Notes: generated by a model from the letters alone, not told the origin. A stretch of DNA of 64,000 nt from Alphaproteobacteria bacterium (GCA_016861165.1 BOKV01000019.1:1-64000); one strand, 5' to 3'. Positions 45,435-54,942 are shown, numbered from the stretch's first letter. Program-made: numbers and translations.

Positions 45435-46688
45435 ATGCGTCGGTTTTCGGGCTTTGCGCTGGCGCGCGAGGCCATGCGCGAACACAAGGGCTGGGGACGG
45501 CAGTGGGAGAGCCCCGAACCGCGCAGCCAGTATGACGTCGTCATCGTAGGCGCCGGCGGCCACGGCCTCGCCACCGCCTACTACCTTGCGGCCGAGCACG
45601 GCATCACCAATGTCGCGGTCCTCGACAAGGGCTGGCTCGGCGGCGGCAATACCGGCCGCAACACCACGATCATCCGCTCCAACTATCTCTACGACGAATC
45701 GGCGGCGATCTACGATCATGCGGTGCGGCTGTGGGAGGGGCTGAGCCAGGCGCTGAACTACAACGTCATGTTCTCGCAGCGCGGCGTCATGATGCTGGCC
45801 CACAACGTCCACGACGTGCAGGTGCTGAAGCGCCATGTCCACGCCAACCGCCTCAACGGCGTCGACAACGAGTGGCTGGACCCGGCCGCCGCCAGGGCCT
45901 TTTGTCCGCCGCTCAACATATCGAAGGCGGCGCGCTATCCGGTCGTTGGCGCCGCCCTGCAGCGGCGCGGCGGCGTCGCCCGCCATGACGCGGTCGCCTG
46001 GGGCTATGCCCGCGCCGCTTCGGCGAGGGGCGTTCATATCATCCAGAACTGCGAGGTGACCGGCATCCACCGCGGCCCCGACGGCGCGGTCACCGGCGTC
46101 GAGACGACGCGCGGCGCCATCAGGGCAAGAAAGGTCGGCGTCGTCGCCGCCGGCCATTCCTCGGTGGTGATGGCCATGGCCGGGCTGCGCATGCCGCTCG
46201 AGAGCTTTCCACTGCAGGCGCTGGTCTCCGAGCCGGTCAAGCCGTGCTTTCCCTGTGTCGTCATGTCGAACACGGTGCACGCCTACATCTCGCAGTCCGA
46301 CAAGGGCGAGCTGGTGATCGGCGCCGGCACGGACCAGTACACGTCCTATTCGCAGACCGGCGGCCTGCACATCATCTCGCACACGCTCGACGCCATCTGC
46401 GAGATGTTCCCGATGTTCACCCGCATGAAGATGCTGCGCTCCTGGGGCGGCATCGTCGACGTGACGCCGGACCGCTCGCCGATCCTGGCGAAGACCCCGG
46501 TCAAGGGGCTCTATGTCAATTGCGGCTGGGGCACCGGCGGCTTCAAGGCGACACCCGGTTCGGGCCACGTCTTCGCCCACACCATCGCCCGCGACGATCC
46601 GCACCCGATCAACGCGCCGTTCACGCTGGAGCGCTTCCGCACCGGCCGGCTGATCGACGAGGCGGCCGCCGCCGCCGTGGCCCATTGA
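45435..46688 (+). CDS. soxB: Sarcosine oxidase beta subunit
   Basis: 417 residues, exactly the family length from [20 protein letters not shown]. Beta carries the FAD and FMN sites where sarcosine is oxidatively demethylated. Visible are the Rossmann motif [16 protein letters not shown], and [14 protein letters not shown], the segment that in characterised enzymes holds the flavinylated His (His184 here). The FAD tail [15 protein letters not shown] is intact. The ATG at 45435 has AGGGG upstream; in-frame starts at 45411 and 45426 are alternatives. It is the first gene of soxBDAG. Confidence 0.95.
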   Translation: MRRFSGFALAREAMREHKGWGRQWESPEPRSQYDVVIVGAGGHGLATAYYLAAEHGITNVAVLDKGWLGGGNTGRNTTIIRSNYLYDESAAIYDHAVRLWEGLSQALNYNVMFSQRGVMMLAHNVHDVQVLKRHVHANRLNGVDNEWLDPAAARAFCPPLNISKAARYPVVGAALQRRGGVARHDAVAWGYARAASARGVHIIQNCEVTGIHRGPDGAVTGVETTRGAIRARKVGVVAAGHSSVVMAMAGLRMPLESFPLQALVSEPVKPCFPCVVMSNTVHAYISQSDKGELVIGAGTDQYTSYSQTGGLHIISHTLDAICEMFPMFTRMKMLRSWGGIVDVTPDRSPILAKTPVKGLYVNCGWGTGGFKATPGSGHVFAHTIARDDPHPINAPFTLERFRTGRLIDEAAAAAVAH

Positions 46689-46824
46689 GGAAGCCCGACA
46701 TGCGCGGCGATCCCGGCCCGGCAGCGTCCGATTGTCTGGCGCCCGCCGCGCCGATAGACTGGCGGCGCCCGGCCCCGTGGGGGGCGCGCATTGCGATTGC
46801 AGTGCAAGACAAGGAACGGCTGTG

Positions 46825-47292
46825 ATGATTCCGAGGCTATTTGTTTGCCTGGTGTTGTTGTCGTTGTTTCCGACAACCTCAGGCGCGCAGAACATAACCG
46901 CCGGCGACCCGGATTCGGTCGTCAAGGCCATGCAGGAGATCGGCTACCGGGCCGAACTCAAGAAGGATGGCGAAGGCGATCCGATGATCGCCTCCGCCGC
47001 GGGCGGCTACAAGTTCGTCGTCTTCTTCTACGGATGCGAGGAGGGCGCCACCTGCGACACGTTCCAGTTCCACAGCAGTTTCAACGCCGACGGCGAGGTC
47101 ACCGACGAGGCGATCAACGACTGGAACAGCAAGCGGCGTTTCGCCAAGGCCTATTTCGATGACGAGAAGGATGTCGTGCTCGTCATGGACATCGTCATGA
47201 TCGAGGCGGGCCTGTCGGACACCGTGTTCCGGGAGGCCATGAGCATCTGGGAGGACCGGCTGACCACCTTCGCCAAGGAGATCGGCTTCTGA
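46825..47292 (+). CDS. Exported YbjN-domain protein inserted in the sox operon
   Basis: 155 residues. A signal peptide (LFVCLVLLSLFPTTSGAQ) is followed by a YbjN-like domain: DSVVKAMQEIGYRAELKKD, GYKFVVFFYGCEEGATCDTFQFHSSF and FRRAF-type helix KRRFAKAYFD. YbjN domains resemble the chaperone-like Tir-chaperone fold; function here is unknown. It lies between soxB and soxD, where those genes are normally adjacent, and is followed by a strong hairpin, so it looks like an insertion into the operon. Confidence 0.75.
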   Translation: MIPRLFVCLVLLSLFPTTSGAQNITAGDPDSVVKAMQEIGYRAELKKDGEGDPMIASAAGGYKFVVFFYGCEEGATCDTFQFHSSFNADGEVTDEAINDWNSKRRFAKAYFDDEKDVVLVMDIVMIEAGLSDTVFREAMSIWEDRLTTFAKEIGF

Positions 47293-47299
47293 CCCGGTG

Positions 47300-47339
47300 C
47301 CGGCCGGCCATCACGCCACGCCGGCCGATGGCCGGCCGG
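47300..47339 (+). terminator. Hairpin after the YbjN gene
   Basis: Arms CCGGCCGGCCAT (47300-47311) and ATGGCCGGCCGG (47328-47339) are perfect 12-bp complements with a 16-nt loop. It lies 7 bp past the stop of the YbjN gene and upstream of soxD. No T-run follows, so partial termination or mRNA stabilisation is as likely as full termination. Confidence 0.55.
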
Positions 47340-47431
47340 TCCGCGCTCCACCCTGGGCTCAACCCATGACCACGGCCGCCACGGCACGACCAGCAGCAGA
47401 CGGCAACGCCACGCTCATTCCGACCTGACCC

Positions 47432-47797
47432 ATGCTCCTGATCCATTGCCCCTATTGCGAGGAAGCCCGGCCGGAACTGGAGTTCCGCCACGCCGGCGAG
47501 GCGCACATCGCCCGGCCCGCCGGCATCGCCGAAATATCGGACGAGGCGTTCGAGGCCTATTTCTTCATCCGCGACAATACCAAGGGCATCGTCTTCGAGC
47601 GCTGGCGCCACATCCACGGCTGCGGCCGCTTCTTCAACGCTGCCCGCCATTCGGTCTCCGACCGCTTCGTCGTCACCTACAGGGCCGGCGAGCCGAAGCC
47701 GGAACTGTCCGGCGAACAGGTGGCCGCCGCCGCGCCGGGCGGGAAGGCGACGCCGGCGAATGCGGCGGCGGGCGTGAACGGGAAGGCGGCGCGATGA
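47432..47797 (+). CDS. soxD: Sarcosine oxidase delta subunit
   Basis: 121 residues. The zinc-binding small subunit shows LIHCPYCEEARPELEFRHAGEAHIARP and the second cysteine/histidine cluster HIHGCGRFFNAARH. The C-terminal 25 residues are Ala/Pro/Gly-rich. Its stop overlaps the soxA ATG by 4 bp. Confidence 0.94.
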   Translation: MLLIHCPYCEEARPELEFRHAGEAHIARPAGIAEISDEAFEAYFFIRDNTKGIVFERWRHIHGCGRFFNAARHSVSDRFVVTYRAGEPKPELSGEQVAAAAPGGKATPANAAAGVNGKAAR

Positions 47798-50763
47798 CCG
47801 TCGCCGCGCCTCATGCCGGCGCCAACCGCATAGCCGGCAAGGGCCGGCTGTCTCCGGCGCGCACCGTATCGTTCACCTTCGACCGCCGCCCCTACACCGC
47901 GCTGGCGGGCGACACGCTGGCCTCGGCCCTGCTCGCCAACGGCGTCAATCTGGTCGGCCGCTCGTTCAAGTACCACCGTCCGCGCGGCGTGCTCTCGGCC
48001 GGCGCCGACGAGCCGAACGCGCTCGTCGGGGTCGCCCGCGACGCCGCCCGCTTCCAGCCCAATGTCCGCGCCACGGCGCAGGAGGTATTCGACGGCCTGA
48101 TCGCCACCAGCCAGAACCGCTGGCCGTCGCTCGCTTTCGACATCGGCGCCGGCAACGACTTCGTCGGCCGTTTCTTCCCCGCCGGCTTCTACTACAAGAC
48201 CTTCATGTGGCCGGCGGCCGCCTGGAAGCGCCTTTACGAGCCGGTCATCCGCGCCGCCGCCGGTCTCGGCATGGCGCCGAAGGAGCCCGACCCCGACCGC
48301 TACGCCAACCGCTTCGCCCATTGCGACCTGCTCGTCGTCGGCGCCGGCCCGGCCGGGCTAGCCGCCGCGCTCGGCGCCGCGCGTGCCGGCAGGCGGGTGA
48401 TCCTCGCCGACGAGAACGCCGTACCGGGCGGCAGCCTGCTTGCCACCAACGAGGCGCTGATCGACGGCGTCCCCGGCTTCGACTGGGCCGCGGCGGTCGT
48501 CGCCGAACTGTCGTCGAAGGACAATGTCACCGTCCTGCCGCGCACCACCGCCTTCGGCTATTACGCGCAGAACATGGTGGCGCTGGCCGAGCGCCTGACC
48601 GACCATCTGGCCCGCCCCGCGCCGGACGCGCCGCGCGAGCGCCTGTGGCAGGTGCGTGCCGGGAAGGTGGTGCTGGCCACCGGCGCGATCGAACGCCAGA
48701 TCGTGTTCGCCGACAATGACCGCCCCGGCATCATGCTCGCTTCGGCGGCCCGGCTCTATCTCAACCATTACGGCGTCACCCCGGGGCGCAAGATCGGCGT
48801 CTATGCCGCCTGCGACTCGGCCTGGGCCGCCGCCTTCGACCTGAAGGCGGCCGGCGTGGAGATCGCCGCCATCGTCGACTGCCGCGCCGAGGTGCCGACC
48901 GACCTCGTCGCCCGCGCCAACGACCTCGCCATCGGCGTGCTGGCCGGCCACGCCGTCACCGGCACCAGCGGCCGCCTGCGCGTGCGCTCCATGAGGGTGG
49001 CGCCGCTCGCCGGCGGCGGATCGCGCGAGTTCGAGATCGACTGCCTGCTGATGTCGGGCGGCTGGACGCCGTCGGTGCATCTCTTCTCGCAGTCGCGCGG
49101 CGGACTCGCCTATGACGCCGCCAACGGGCGCTTCCTGCCCGGCACGGCGGCGCAGGACTGCATCTGTGTCGGCGCCTGCAACGGCACGCTCACGCTTGAG
49201 GACGCGCTCGCCGAGGGCGCGGCCGCCGCCGGCGTCACCCCGCCCGACGCCGAGGAGACCGCTTCGATGGCCGGCCACCTGCTCGGCGCCGCCAGCGGCG
49301 CCGGCCCGCGCGACTTCGTCAAGGCCTTCGTCGATTTCCAGAACGACGTCACCGCCAAGGACATCCGCCAGGCGGTGCGCGAGGGCATGCGCTCCATCGA
49401 GCACGTCAAGCGCTACACCACCAACGGCATGGCCACCGACCAGGGCAAGACGGCCAACATGCACGGCCTCGCCATTGCCGCCGAGACGCTGGGCAAGGAC
49501 ATCCCCGAGGTCGGCCTGACCACCTTCCGCCCGCCCTATACGCCGGTCACCTTCGGCGCCATCGTCAACCATGCGCGCGGCGAACTGTTCGACGTGACGC
49601 GGCGCACGCCCATCCATGGCTGGGCCGAGCAGAACGGCGCTGTCTTCGAGGATGTCGGCAACTGGAAGCGGACCTGGTATTTCCCGCGGCCCGGCGAGGA
49701 CATGGCCGCCGCCGTCAATCGCGAATGCCGCACGACGCGCCAGGTCGCCGGCATCTTCGATGCCTCCACGCTCGGCAAGATCGAGGTGGTCGGCCCGGAT
49801 GCCGTCGGATTCATGAACCTGCTCTACACCAATGCCTGGGACCGGCTCGATGTCGGCCGCTGCCGCTACGGCATCATGCTGCGCGAGGACGGCTACATCT
49901 ATGACGACGGCGTCGTCGGCCGGCTTGCCGAGGACCGCTTCCACGTGACGACCACCACCGGCGGCGCGCCGCGGGTGCTTCACCACATGGAGGACTACCT
50001 GCAGACCGAGTTCCCGCACCTGAAGGTGTGGCTGACCTCGGTCAGCGAGCAGTGGGCGGTTGTCGCCGTGCAGGGCCCGAGGGCGCGCGACATCGTCGCG
50101 CCGCTGATCGAGGATGTCGACCTTGCCGCCATGCCGCACATGTCGATCCGCCAGGGCCGCTGCTGCGGCGTGCCGGCGCGCATCATGCGCGTCTCCTTCA
50201 CCGGCGAACTCGGCTTCGAGATCAACGTGCCGGCCGATTTCGGCCGCGCCGTTTGGGAAGCGGTCTGGGAGCGCGGCGAGCCGCTCGGCATGGTCCCCTA
50301 CGGCACCGAGGCGATGCATGTCATGCGCGCCGAGAAGGGCTTCATCATCGTCGGCCAGGACACCGACGGCACGGTGACGCCCGATGACGCCGGCCTCGGC
50401 TGGGCGGTCGGGCGCAGCAAGCCCGATTTCGTCGGCATCCGCGGTCTCAGGCGCCCGGACCTTGCCGCCGGGGGCCGCCGTCAGCTCGTCGGCCTCAGGA
50501 CCAGGGACCCGAGGACGGTGCTGGAGGAAGGCGCCCAGATCGTCGCCGACCCCCACCAGCCGGTGCCGATGAAGATGATCGGCTTCGTCACCTCCTCCTA
50601 CTGGTCGGACAATTGCGGGCACTCGATCGCCCTGGCGCTGATCGACGACGGCCGCGCCCGCCTGGGCCAGACGCTCTACGTGCCGATGGCCAGCGAGACG
50701 ATCGCGGTCGAGGTGACCGCCACCGTCTTCCTCGATCCGGAGGGGAAGCGTCTCGATGGCTGA
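47794..50763 (+). CDS. soxA: Sarcosine oxidase alpha subunit
   Basis: 989 residues. Alpha holds NAD and binds folate in its GcvT-like C-terminal half. Domains in order: a Fer2_4-like N-terminus (FDRRPYTALAGDTLASALLANG, residues 28-50, and SFKYHRPRGV), a pyridine nucleotide-disulfide oxidoreductase domain with VVGAGPAGLAAALGAARAG (about 180-200), and aminomethyltransferase (GcvT) domains from about 620 with LFDVTRRTPIHGW and SFTGELGFEINVPAD. The enzyme converts sarcosine, O2 and tetrahydrofolate to glycine, 5,10-methylene-THF and H2O2. It overlaps soxD and soxG by 4 and 8 bp. Confidence 0.96.
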   Translation: MTVAAPHAGANRIAGKGRLSPARTVSFTFDRRPYTALAGDTLASALLANGVNLVGRSFKYHRPRGVLSAGADEPNALVGVARDAARFQPNVRATAQEVFDGLIATSQNRWPSLAFDIGAGNDFVGRFFPAGFYYKTFMWPAAAWKRLYEPVIRAAAGLGMAPKEPDPDRYANRFAHCDLLVVGAGPAGLAAALGAARAGRRVILADENAVPGGSLLATNEALIDGVPGFDWAAAVVAELSSKDNVTVLPRTTAFGYYAQNMVALAERLTDHLARPAPDAPRERLWQVRAGKVVLATGAIERQIVFADNDRPGIMLASAARLYLNHYGVTPGRKIGVYAACDSAWAAAFDLKAAGVEIAAIVDCRAEVPTDLVARANDLAIGVLAGHAVTGTSGRLRVRSMRVAPLAGGGSREFEIDCLLMSGGWTPSVHLFSQSRGGLAYDAANGRFLPGTAAQDCICVGACNGTLTLEDALAEGAAAAGVTPPDAEETASMAGHLLGAASGAGPRDFVKAFVDFQNDVTAKDIRQAVREGMRSIEHVKRYTTNGMATDQGKTANMHGLAIAAETLGKDIPEVGLTTFRPPYTPVTFGAIVNHARGELFDVTRRTPIHGWAEQNGAVFEDVGNWKRTWYFPRPGEDMAAAVNRECRTTRQVAGIFDASTLGKIEVVGPDAVGFMNLLYTNAWDRLDVGRCRYGIMLREDGYIYDDGVVGRLAEDRFHVTTTTGGAPRVLHHMEDYLQTEFPHLKVWLTSVSEQWAVVAVQGPRARDIVAPLIEDVDLAAMPHMSIRQGRCCGVPARIMRVSFTGELGFEINVPADFGRAVWEAVWERGEPLGMVPYGTEAMHVMRAEKGFIIVGQDTDGTVTPDDAGLGWAVGRSKPDFVGIRGLRRPDLAAGGRRQLVGLRTRDPRTVLEEGAQIVADPHQPVPMKMIGFVTSSYWSDNCGHSIALALIDDGRARLGQTLYVPMASETIAVEVTATVFLDPEGKRLDG

Positions 50764-51298
50764 GGCAGCGCGCATCCACCCGCTCGCCGGCCGGCGCTTG
50801 GCGCTGCCCGGCCTTTCGCTCGAACCCTGTCCGCCGGCCGAGCGGCTGAGCCTGCGCGCCGGCGAGGACGCGCTGGCGGCCATCGACGAGGCGCTCGGCC
50901 TGGCGCTGCCGCGCCGGCCCATGGCAAGTGCCACGGCCGGCGGCCTCGCCGCGCTGTGGCTGGGGCCGGACGAATGGCTGATCGTCGCCGACGAAGGCGC
51001 CGGCCTTGCCGGCCGGCTCGCCGCGCTGACCGGCATCGCCTTCAGCGCGGTCGACCTCTCGCACCGCAATACTGCCATCTCGATCGACGGCGACAAGGCG
51101 GTGCTGGCGCTTGCCGCCGGCTGCCCGCGGGACCTGTCGCCGGCCGCCTTCCCGGTCGGCGCCTGCTCGCGTACCGTGCTGGGCAAGGCCGAGATCGTGC
51201 TGGCGCGCGAGGCGCCGGCGCGCTTCCGCGTCGAATGCTGGCGTTCTTTTGCCGATTACGTGTGGAATTATCTGGTCGATGCCGCTAAATCGGCCTGA
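50756..51298 (+). CDS. soxG: Sarcosine oxidase gamma subunit
   Basis: 180 residues with a GcvT-like fold fragment: LWLGPDEWLIVADEG, VDLSHRNTAISIDGDKAVLALAAGCPRDLS and the C-terminal ECWRSFADYVWNYLVDAAKSA. It starts inside soxA (8-bp overlap), completing soxB-D-A-G. The usual folate partners (folD, purU, glyA) are not adjacent. Confidence 0.92.
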   Translation: MAEAARIHPLAGRRLALPGLSLEPCPPAERLSLRAGEDALAAIDEALGLALPRRPMASATAGGLAALWLGPDEWLIVADEGAGLAGRLAALTGIAFSAVDLSHRNTAISIDGDKAVLALAAGCPRDLSPAAFPVGACSRTVLGKAEIVLAREAPARFRVECWRSFADYVWNYLVDAAKSA

Positions 51299-51315
51299 CG
51301 GGCGGGTGGCGGCGG

Positions 51316-52554
51316 ATGGAAGCGGCGGACATGGCGACAGCGGCGCAACAGGGCGATTCGCCGGCGATCATACGATCGAGGCTTGTCCTCAACTTCCCCG
51401 GCTTCGAGGCGACGGGGCCGCTCGCCCAGCTCGACCGCCTGCGCTACGGCGCCGGCAAGACCGGCGGGTTGTGGGGCTTCACCTATGAGCGGCTGAGCGC
51501 CGAGATCGTCGACGGCAGCCATCACGCCATTGCCGAATCGCGCGCCCAGGGCGGCAACTGGCAGACGCGGACCCGCCTCGTCCAGTTCTCCTGGAGCGAC
51601 GTGATCGAGGCCTATGAGAGCGAGCCGTTCCCGCGTGGTTTCCTGCGCAACTTCCCCAAATTCATGGCATTCTTCTTCGACGGCACCGTCGCGCGCTACT
51701 ATTCGGCCAGCAAGCGCTACTGGGGCTTCACCATCTTCCCGCTGCTGCTGATCGGGCTGTTCGCCATCCTCGCCGGGCTGGTGGTCGTCCGCCTGATCGT
51801 GCCGTTCGTGCCGGCGCTCGACCATCCCTTCGCCATCCTGGTGCTGACGCTGGCCGGCGTGTTCGTCCTGTGCCGTTGGCCGGGCAAGTCGGCCTATCTG
51901 CTGCTGACCGTCAACGACTGGGGCTTCGCCCGCGACATGGTCAACCGCGTCAATCCGCTGATCGAGACGCGCTTCCGCGAGTTCGCCGAGACCGTCGGCG
52001 ACGAGATCGCCCGCAGCCGCGACGACGAGGTCGTCATCGCCGGCCATTCCTTCGGCACCGTCTGGGCCGTCGGCGCGCTGGCGCTGGCGCTCGAAAGGAA
52101 CCCCGACCTGCTCAAGGGGCGCAACGCCGTCTTCCTGGCGCTGGGATCGAGCCTGCTGAAGATCGCGCTGGCGCCGAACGCGCGGTTCATGCGCGCGTGG
52201 GCCGCCCGCATCATGGCGGTGCCCGGCCTGCTGTGGCACGAGATCCAGACGAAGGACGACCTGATCGCCTTCTACAAGGCCGACCCCTTTGCCACGCTCG
52301 GGCTCACCGATCACGCCGCGACGCTGAAGATCGACCGGGTCAAGTACAAGGAGGCGATGGAGGCCGGGCGCTACCGTGGCATGCTCACCTCGCCCTACCG
52401 CACCCACCGCCAATATATCCTCTATCAGGACCGGCGCGTGGCCTTCGACTACATCCTGCGCCTTTTCGGGCCGCTGTCGGCCCGCGATCTCGCGCTGCGG
52501 CCGGGGATGGTGGAGGCGATCGACCGCGACGGCGCGCTGGCCGTGGCAAGCTGA
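51316..52554 (+). CDS. Membrane alpha/beta-hydrolase-like protein
   Basis: 412 residues. Two membrane helices (about 137-185: FPLLLIGLFAILAGLVVV and ILVLTLAGVFVLC) interrupt an alpha/beta hydrolase fold. The N-terminus begins LVLNFPGFEATGPLAQLDRLRYG, and a serine elbow VVIAGHSFGTVWAVGAL follows the membrane part (about residue 238). Function is unknown. It is 17 bp after soxG and may be read through from the sox operon. A second ATG at 51331 has GGAAG 8 nt upstream. Confidence 0.68.
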   Translation: MEAADMATAAQQGDSPAIIRSRLVLNFPGFEATGPLAQLDRLRYGAGKTGGLWGFTYERLSAEIVDGSHHAIAESRAQGGNWQTRTRLVQFSWSDVIEAYESEPFPRGFLRNFPKFMAFFFDGTVARYYSASKRYWGFTIFPLLLIGLFAILAGLVVVRLIVPFVPALDHPFAILVLTLAGVFVLCRWPGKSAYLLLTVNDWGFARDMVNRVNPLIETRFREFAETVGDEIARSRDDEVVIAGHSFGTVWAVGALALALERNPDLLKGRNAVFLALGSSLLKIALAPNARFMRAWAARIMAVPGLLWHEIQTKDDLIAFYKADPFATLGLTDHAATLKIDRVKYKEAMEAGRYRGMLTSPYRTHRQYILYQDRRVAFDYILRLFGPLSARDLALRPGMVEAIDRDGALAVAS

Positions 52555-52565
52555 GGGCAACGACG

Positions 52566-53186
52566 ATGGATGGCCTGCGATCCCCATTGTTCAGCGGCGA
52601 CCTCTGGACGATGGCCGGCGCCGTCCTCTGGTGCGCCGGCATCGTTTCCTGGGCGGCGCTGCGCTGGATTCCGAACCGCCGCTCGCGCCGCGTCAGGATC
52701 ACCACCACCTCGCGCACGCCGAGCGAGCGCTTCTCCATGATCATGTCGAGCGCCGGGCTCGGCATCGTGCCGGCCGTCTGGGTGTTTTCCGGCTGGCCAT
52801 CGGCGCTCGACCATGCCGCACACCCGCTGCTCGTCGCCGTCGGCCTCGCCCTGTTCGCCGTGTCGCTGCGCCTGTTCCGTGTCACCCACAAGGCGCTCGG
52901 CGCCATGTGGTCGCATAGCCTCGACCTGCGCGAGAACCACCGACTGGTCACCGCCGGCATCTATGCCCGGCTGCGCCATCCGATGTACACGGCGTTCTGG
53001 CTGTGGGCGCTCGCCCAGCCCTTCCTGCTCGCCAACTGGATGGCCGGGTTCGCCGGCATTGTCGGTTTCGGCACGCTCTATTTCCTGCGCGTCGGCCAGG
53101 AGGAGCGCATGATGGAAGAGCGCTTCGGCCAGGAATATCGCGACTATTGCGCCCGCACCAGGCGCATCCTGCCCGGCATCCACTAG
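52566..53186 (+). CDS. Isoprenylcysteine carboxyl methyltransferase-like membrane protein
   Basis: 206 residues, about five membrane helices. The catalytic signature of the ICMT/PEMT family is present: HRLVTAGIYARLRHPMYTAFWLWALAQPF, then GQEERMMEERFGQEYRDYCARTRRILPG (RHPxY and EExxxxxxxGxxYxxY). It likely methylates a small lipid or thiol substrate with SAM. It is 11 bp downstream of the membrane hydrolase gene, so the two are cotranscribed. Confidence 0.85.
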   Translation: MDGLRSPLFSGDLWTMAGAVLWCAGIVSWAALRWIPNRRSRRVRITTTSRTPSERFSMIMSSAGLGIVPAVWVFSGWPSALDHAAHPLLVAVGLALFAVSLRLFRVTHKALGAMWSHSLDLRENHRLVTAGIYARLRHPMYTAFWLWALAQPFLLANWMAGFAGIVGFGTLYFLRVGQEERMMEERFGQEYRDYCARTRRILPGIH

Positions 53187-53306
53187 CCTCGCCGCAGGCC
53201 GGACGCGCGCCGCGGGCCGGCCGCCTGCAGCTATTGTGCAACACTTGAGGCAAATCGCGCGGAACGGCCGCGCCGGGCGTTCCAGTCGCCGCGTCGATCG
53301 GGCAGT

Positions 53307-53322
53307 TTAACGCCGCGTTTAC
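53307..53322. promoter_or_regulatory. Near-consensus CtrA site
   Basis: TTAA-CGCCGCG-TTTAC has the TTAA-N7-TTAAC layout with one mismatch in the second half-site. It lies 72 bp before the start of the lipoprotein hydrolase gene in a gene-free spacer. Weaker than the perfect box before ftsK. Confidence 0.35.
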
Positions 53323-53393
53323 CATGCGCCGGTGATATGCATGGACAAGCGCGATTTTGGATTCCTCCCAGGAATTTCAAGCTGTTATTGGGC

Positions 53394-54086
53394 ATGGACA
53401 TGATTGAAGGATCTCTGCGTCACGCCGCGGTTCTGATCACTGCTGCGATGATCGGACTGGCCGGCTGTTCGTCGACCGCCACCTCCACCAATGCCGGCGC
53501 GCCGCGCCCGGCCGATCCGAGCGAGCCGCGGCCCCAGGTCGAGCGGCTGATCGACCGCCAGGCCGCCGCCCGCGCCCCGCGCACCGGCGAGGTCTATCTG
53601 ATGCGCGGCCTGATGGATGTCTTCTCGCGCGGCATCGACGAGATGGCCGCCAAGATCAACCGCGCCGGCGTCTACGCGCTCAACACCAGCTATACCAACT
53701 GGCAGCCGCTCGCCGACGAGATCATCGCGCGCGAGAAGCGCGGCGAGGTCTCGCATCCGGTCATCATCGTCGGCCATTCGCTGGGCGCCAACGACGCCTC
53801 CAAGATGGCCACCTATCTGGGCGCCCGCGGCGTCAAGGTCGCCTATGTCGTCGGCTTCGACCCGACCGAGCCCGGCTATCTCGGCAAGAATGTCGACAAG
53901 GTCGTCAACTACTACCTGCCGAACGGCGACAACCGCATGTACAAGACCAGCGGCTTCAAGGGCACGCTGCAGAACGTCTCGGTCACCGACATCGACGGCA
54001 TCTCCCATACCACGATCGAGAAGAACCCGACGCTGCAGAACCGGGTCATCGGCCGCATCGTCGGCATGACCAGGAAGAAGAAATAA
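53394..54086 (+). CDS. Lipoprotein with alpha/beta-hydrolase-type serine motif
   Basis: 230 residues. A lipoprotein signal ends in the lipobox LAGC-S (about residue 23), then a disordered Thr/Pro stretch and a domain with VYLMRGLMDVFSRGIDEMAAKI, PVIIVGHSLGANDASKMATYL and VVGFDPTEPGYLG, the arrangement of small thioesterase/lipase-like domains. No clear catalytic Asp/His pair beyond SHTTIEKNP. Probably envelope-anchored; substrate unknown. The ATG at 53394 (or 53400) is preferred over 53337. A near-CtrA box lies upstream. Confidence 0.7.
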   Translation: MDMIEGSLRHAAVLITAAMIGLAGCSSTATSTNAGAPRPADPSEPRPQVERLIDRQAAARAPRTGEVYLMRGLMDVFSRGIDEMAAKINRAGVYALNTSYTNWQPLADEIIAREKRGEVSHPVIIVGHSLGANDASKMATYLGARGVKVAYVVGFDPTEPGYLGKNVDKVVNYYLPNGDNRMYKTSGFKGTLQNVSVTDIDGISHTTIEKNPTLQNRVIGRIVGMTRKKK

Positions 54087-54252
54087 GCCGGCGCCGCCCG
54101 GTAGCCCGCGCGGACTCTATCGCCCGCCGCCGGCCGCCGCATCTTCCGCGGCGCCGTTGCCGCGCCGGCGGTTCTGCTGCACTATATCCCATCAGATCTG
54201 ACGCAGGCCGTTTGTCGATGGCGCGAGCGGCCGCCGGCAAACCGCCTGTGGT

Positions 54253-54270
54253 CGGAACCCCGGGGTTCCG
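54253..54270. promoter_or_regulatory. 18-bp perfect palindrome before the CBS gene
   Basis: CGGAACCCCGGGGTTCCG is a perfect dyad without spacer, 98 bp before the CBS-domain start in a 281-bp gene-free spacer. It could be an operator; no regulator is assigned. Confidence 0.35.
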
Positions 54271-54367
54271 GCGGCGGCCGACATTGCGGCGCAGCCCCGG
54301 TCGTGCCAACCCCGCGCAAGGAGGACACGGCCGGCTCCCCTGGGGCCGTGATGAGGAGGAGCGTCGG

Positions 54368-54802
54368 ATGAAGGTCGCCAAGGTTCTGGAAGTCAAGGGA
54401 AGCAAGGTCGCCACGGTCCACCCCGACGAACTGATCGAGACACTGTCGCACAGGTTCCGCGCCCTGCGCATCGGCGCCTTCGTGGTCAGCAGCGACGGCG
54501 CCACCGTCGAGGGCATCATCTCGGAACGCGACCTGGTCTACGGCCTCGCCGAGCACGGCGGCGAAATGCTCAATCGCAAGGTCGCCGAATTGATGACCCG
54601 TTCGGTGCTCACCTGCACGCGGGAGAGTTCGATCGCCGACCTGATGAAGCTGATGACGGTCAAGCGCGTCCGCCATGTGCCGGTCGTCGAGAACGGCCAG
54701 CTCGTCGGCATCGTCAGCATCGGCGATGTCGTCAAGCACCGCCTCGAAGAGGCCCAGCTCGAGGCCGACGTGATGCGCGACTACGCCATCGCCAAGCAGT
54801 AG
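54368..54802 (+). CDS. Paired CBS-domain protein
   Basis: 144 residues consisting of two CBS motifs (residues 12-65: FRALRIGAFVVSSDGATVEGIISERDL; residues 76-130: MTRSVLTCTRESSIADLMKLMTVKRVRHVPVVENGQLVGIVSIGDVV). Stand-alone CBS pairs bind adenine nucleotides or SAM and sense energy status. The ATG at 54368 follows GAGGAGCGTCGG, a good ribosome site. A bidirectional hairpin separates it from purH. Confidence 0.88.
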   Translation: MKVAKVLEVKGSKVATVHPDELIETLSHRFRALRIGAFVVSSDGATVEGIISERDLVYGLAEHGGEMLNRKVAELMTRSVLTCTRESSIADLMKLMTVKRVRHVPVVENGQLVGIVSIGDVVKHRLEEAQLEADVMRDYAIAKQ

Positions 54803-54874
54803 CGGCGGCGCGGCCGTCTGGCATGCCCGGCCTTGTCGGGGGCGGTCGGGCCGTGGCGCCGCCTGGCTAGAGCT

Positions 54875-54916
54875 TCATCCCGCCGAGCGGTATCGCGAGG
54901 CGGACAGGATGACGCG
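54875..54916 (+). repeat. Dispersed 42-bp imperfect palindrome, copy 2
   Basis: Same unit as 39132-39174 and 63335-63376, here on the plus strand. It lies between the CBS gene and the purH terminator and is preceded by CTAGAGC, a sequence often found at the edge of rhizobial intergenic repeats. Confidence 0.75.
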
Positions 54917-54942
54917 ACCAAACAAATAGATAGAGCAAAATT

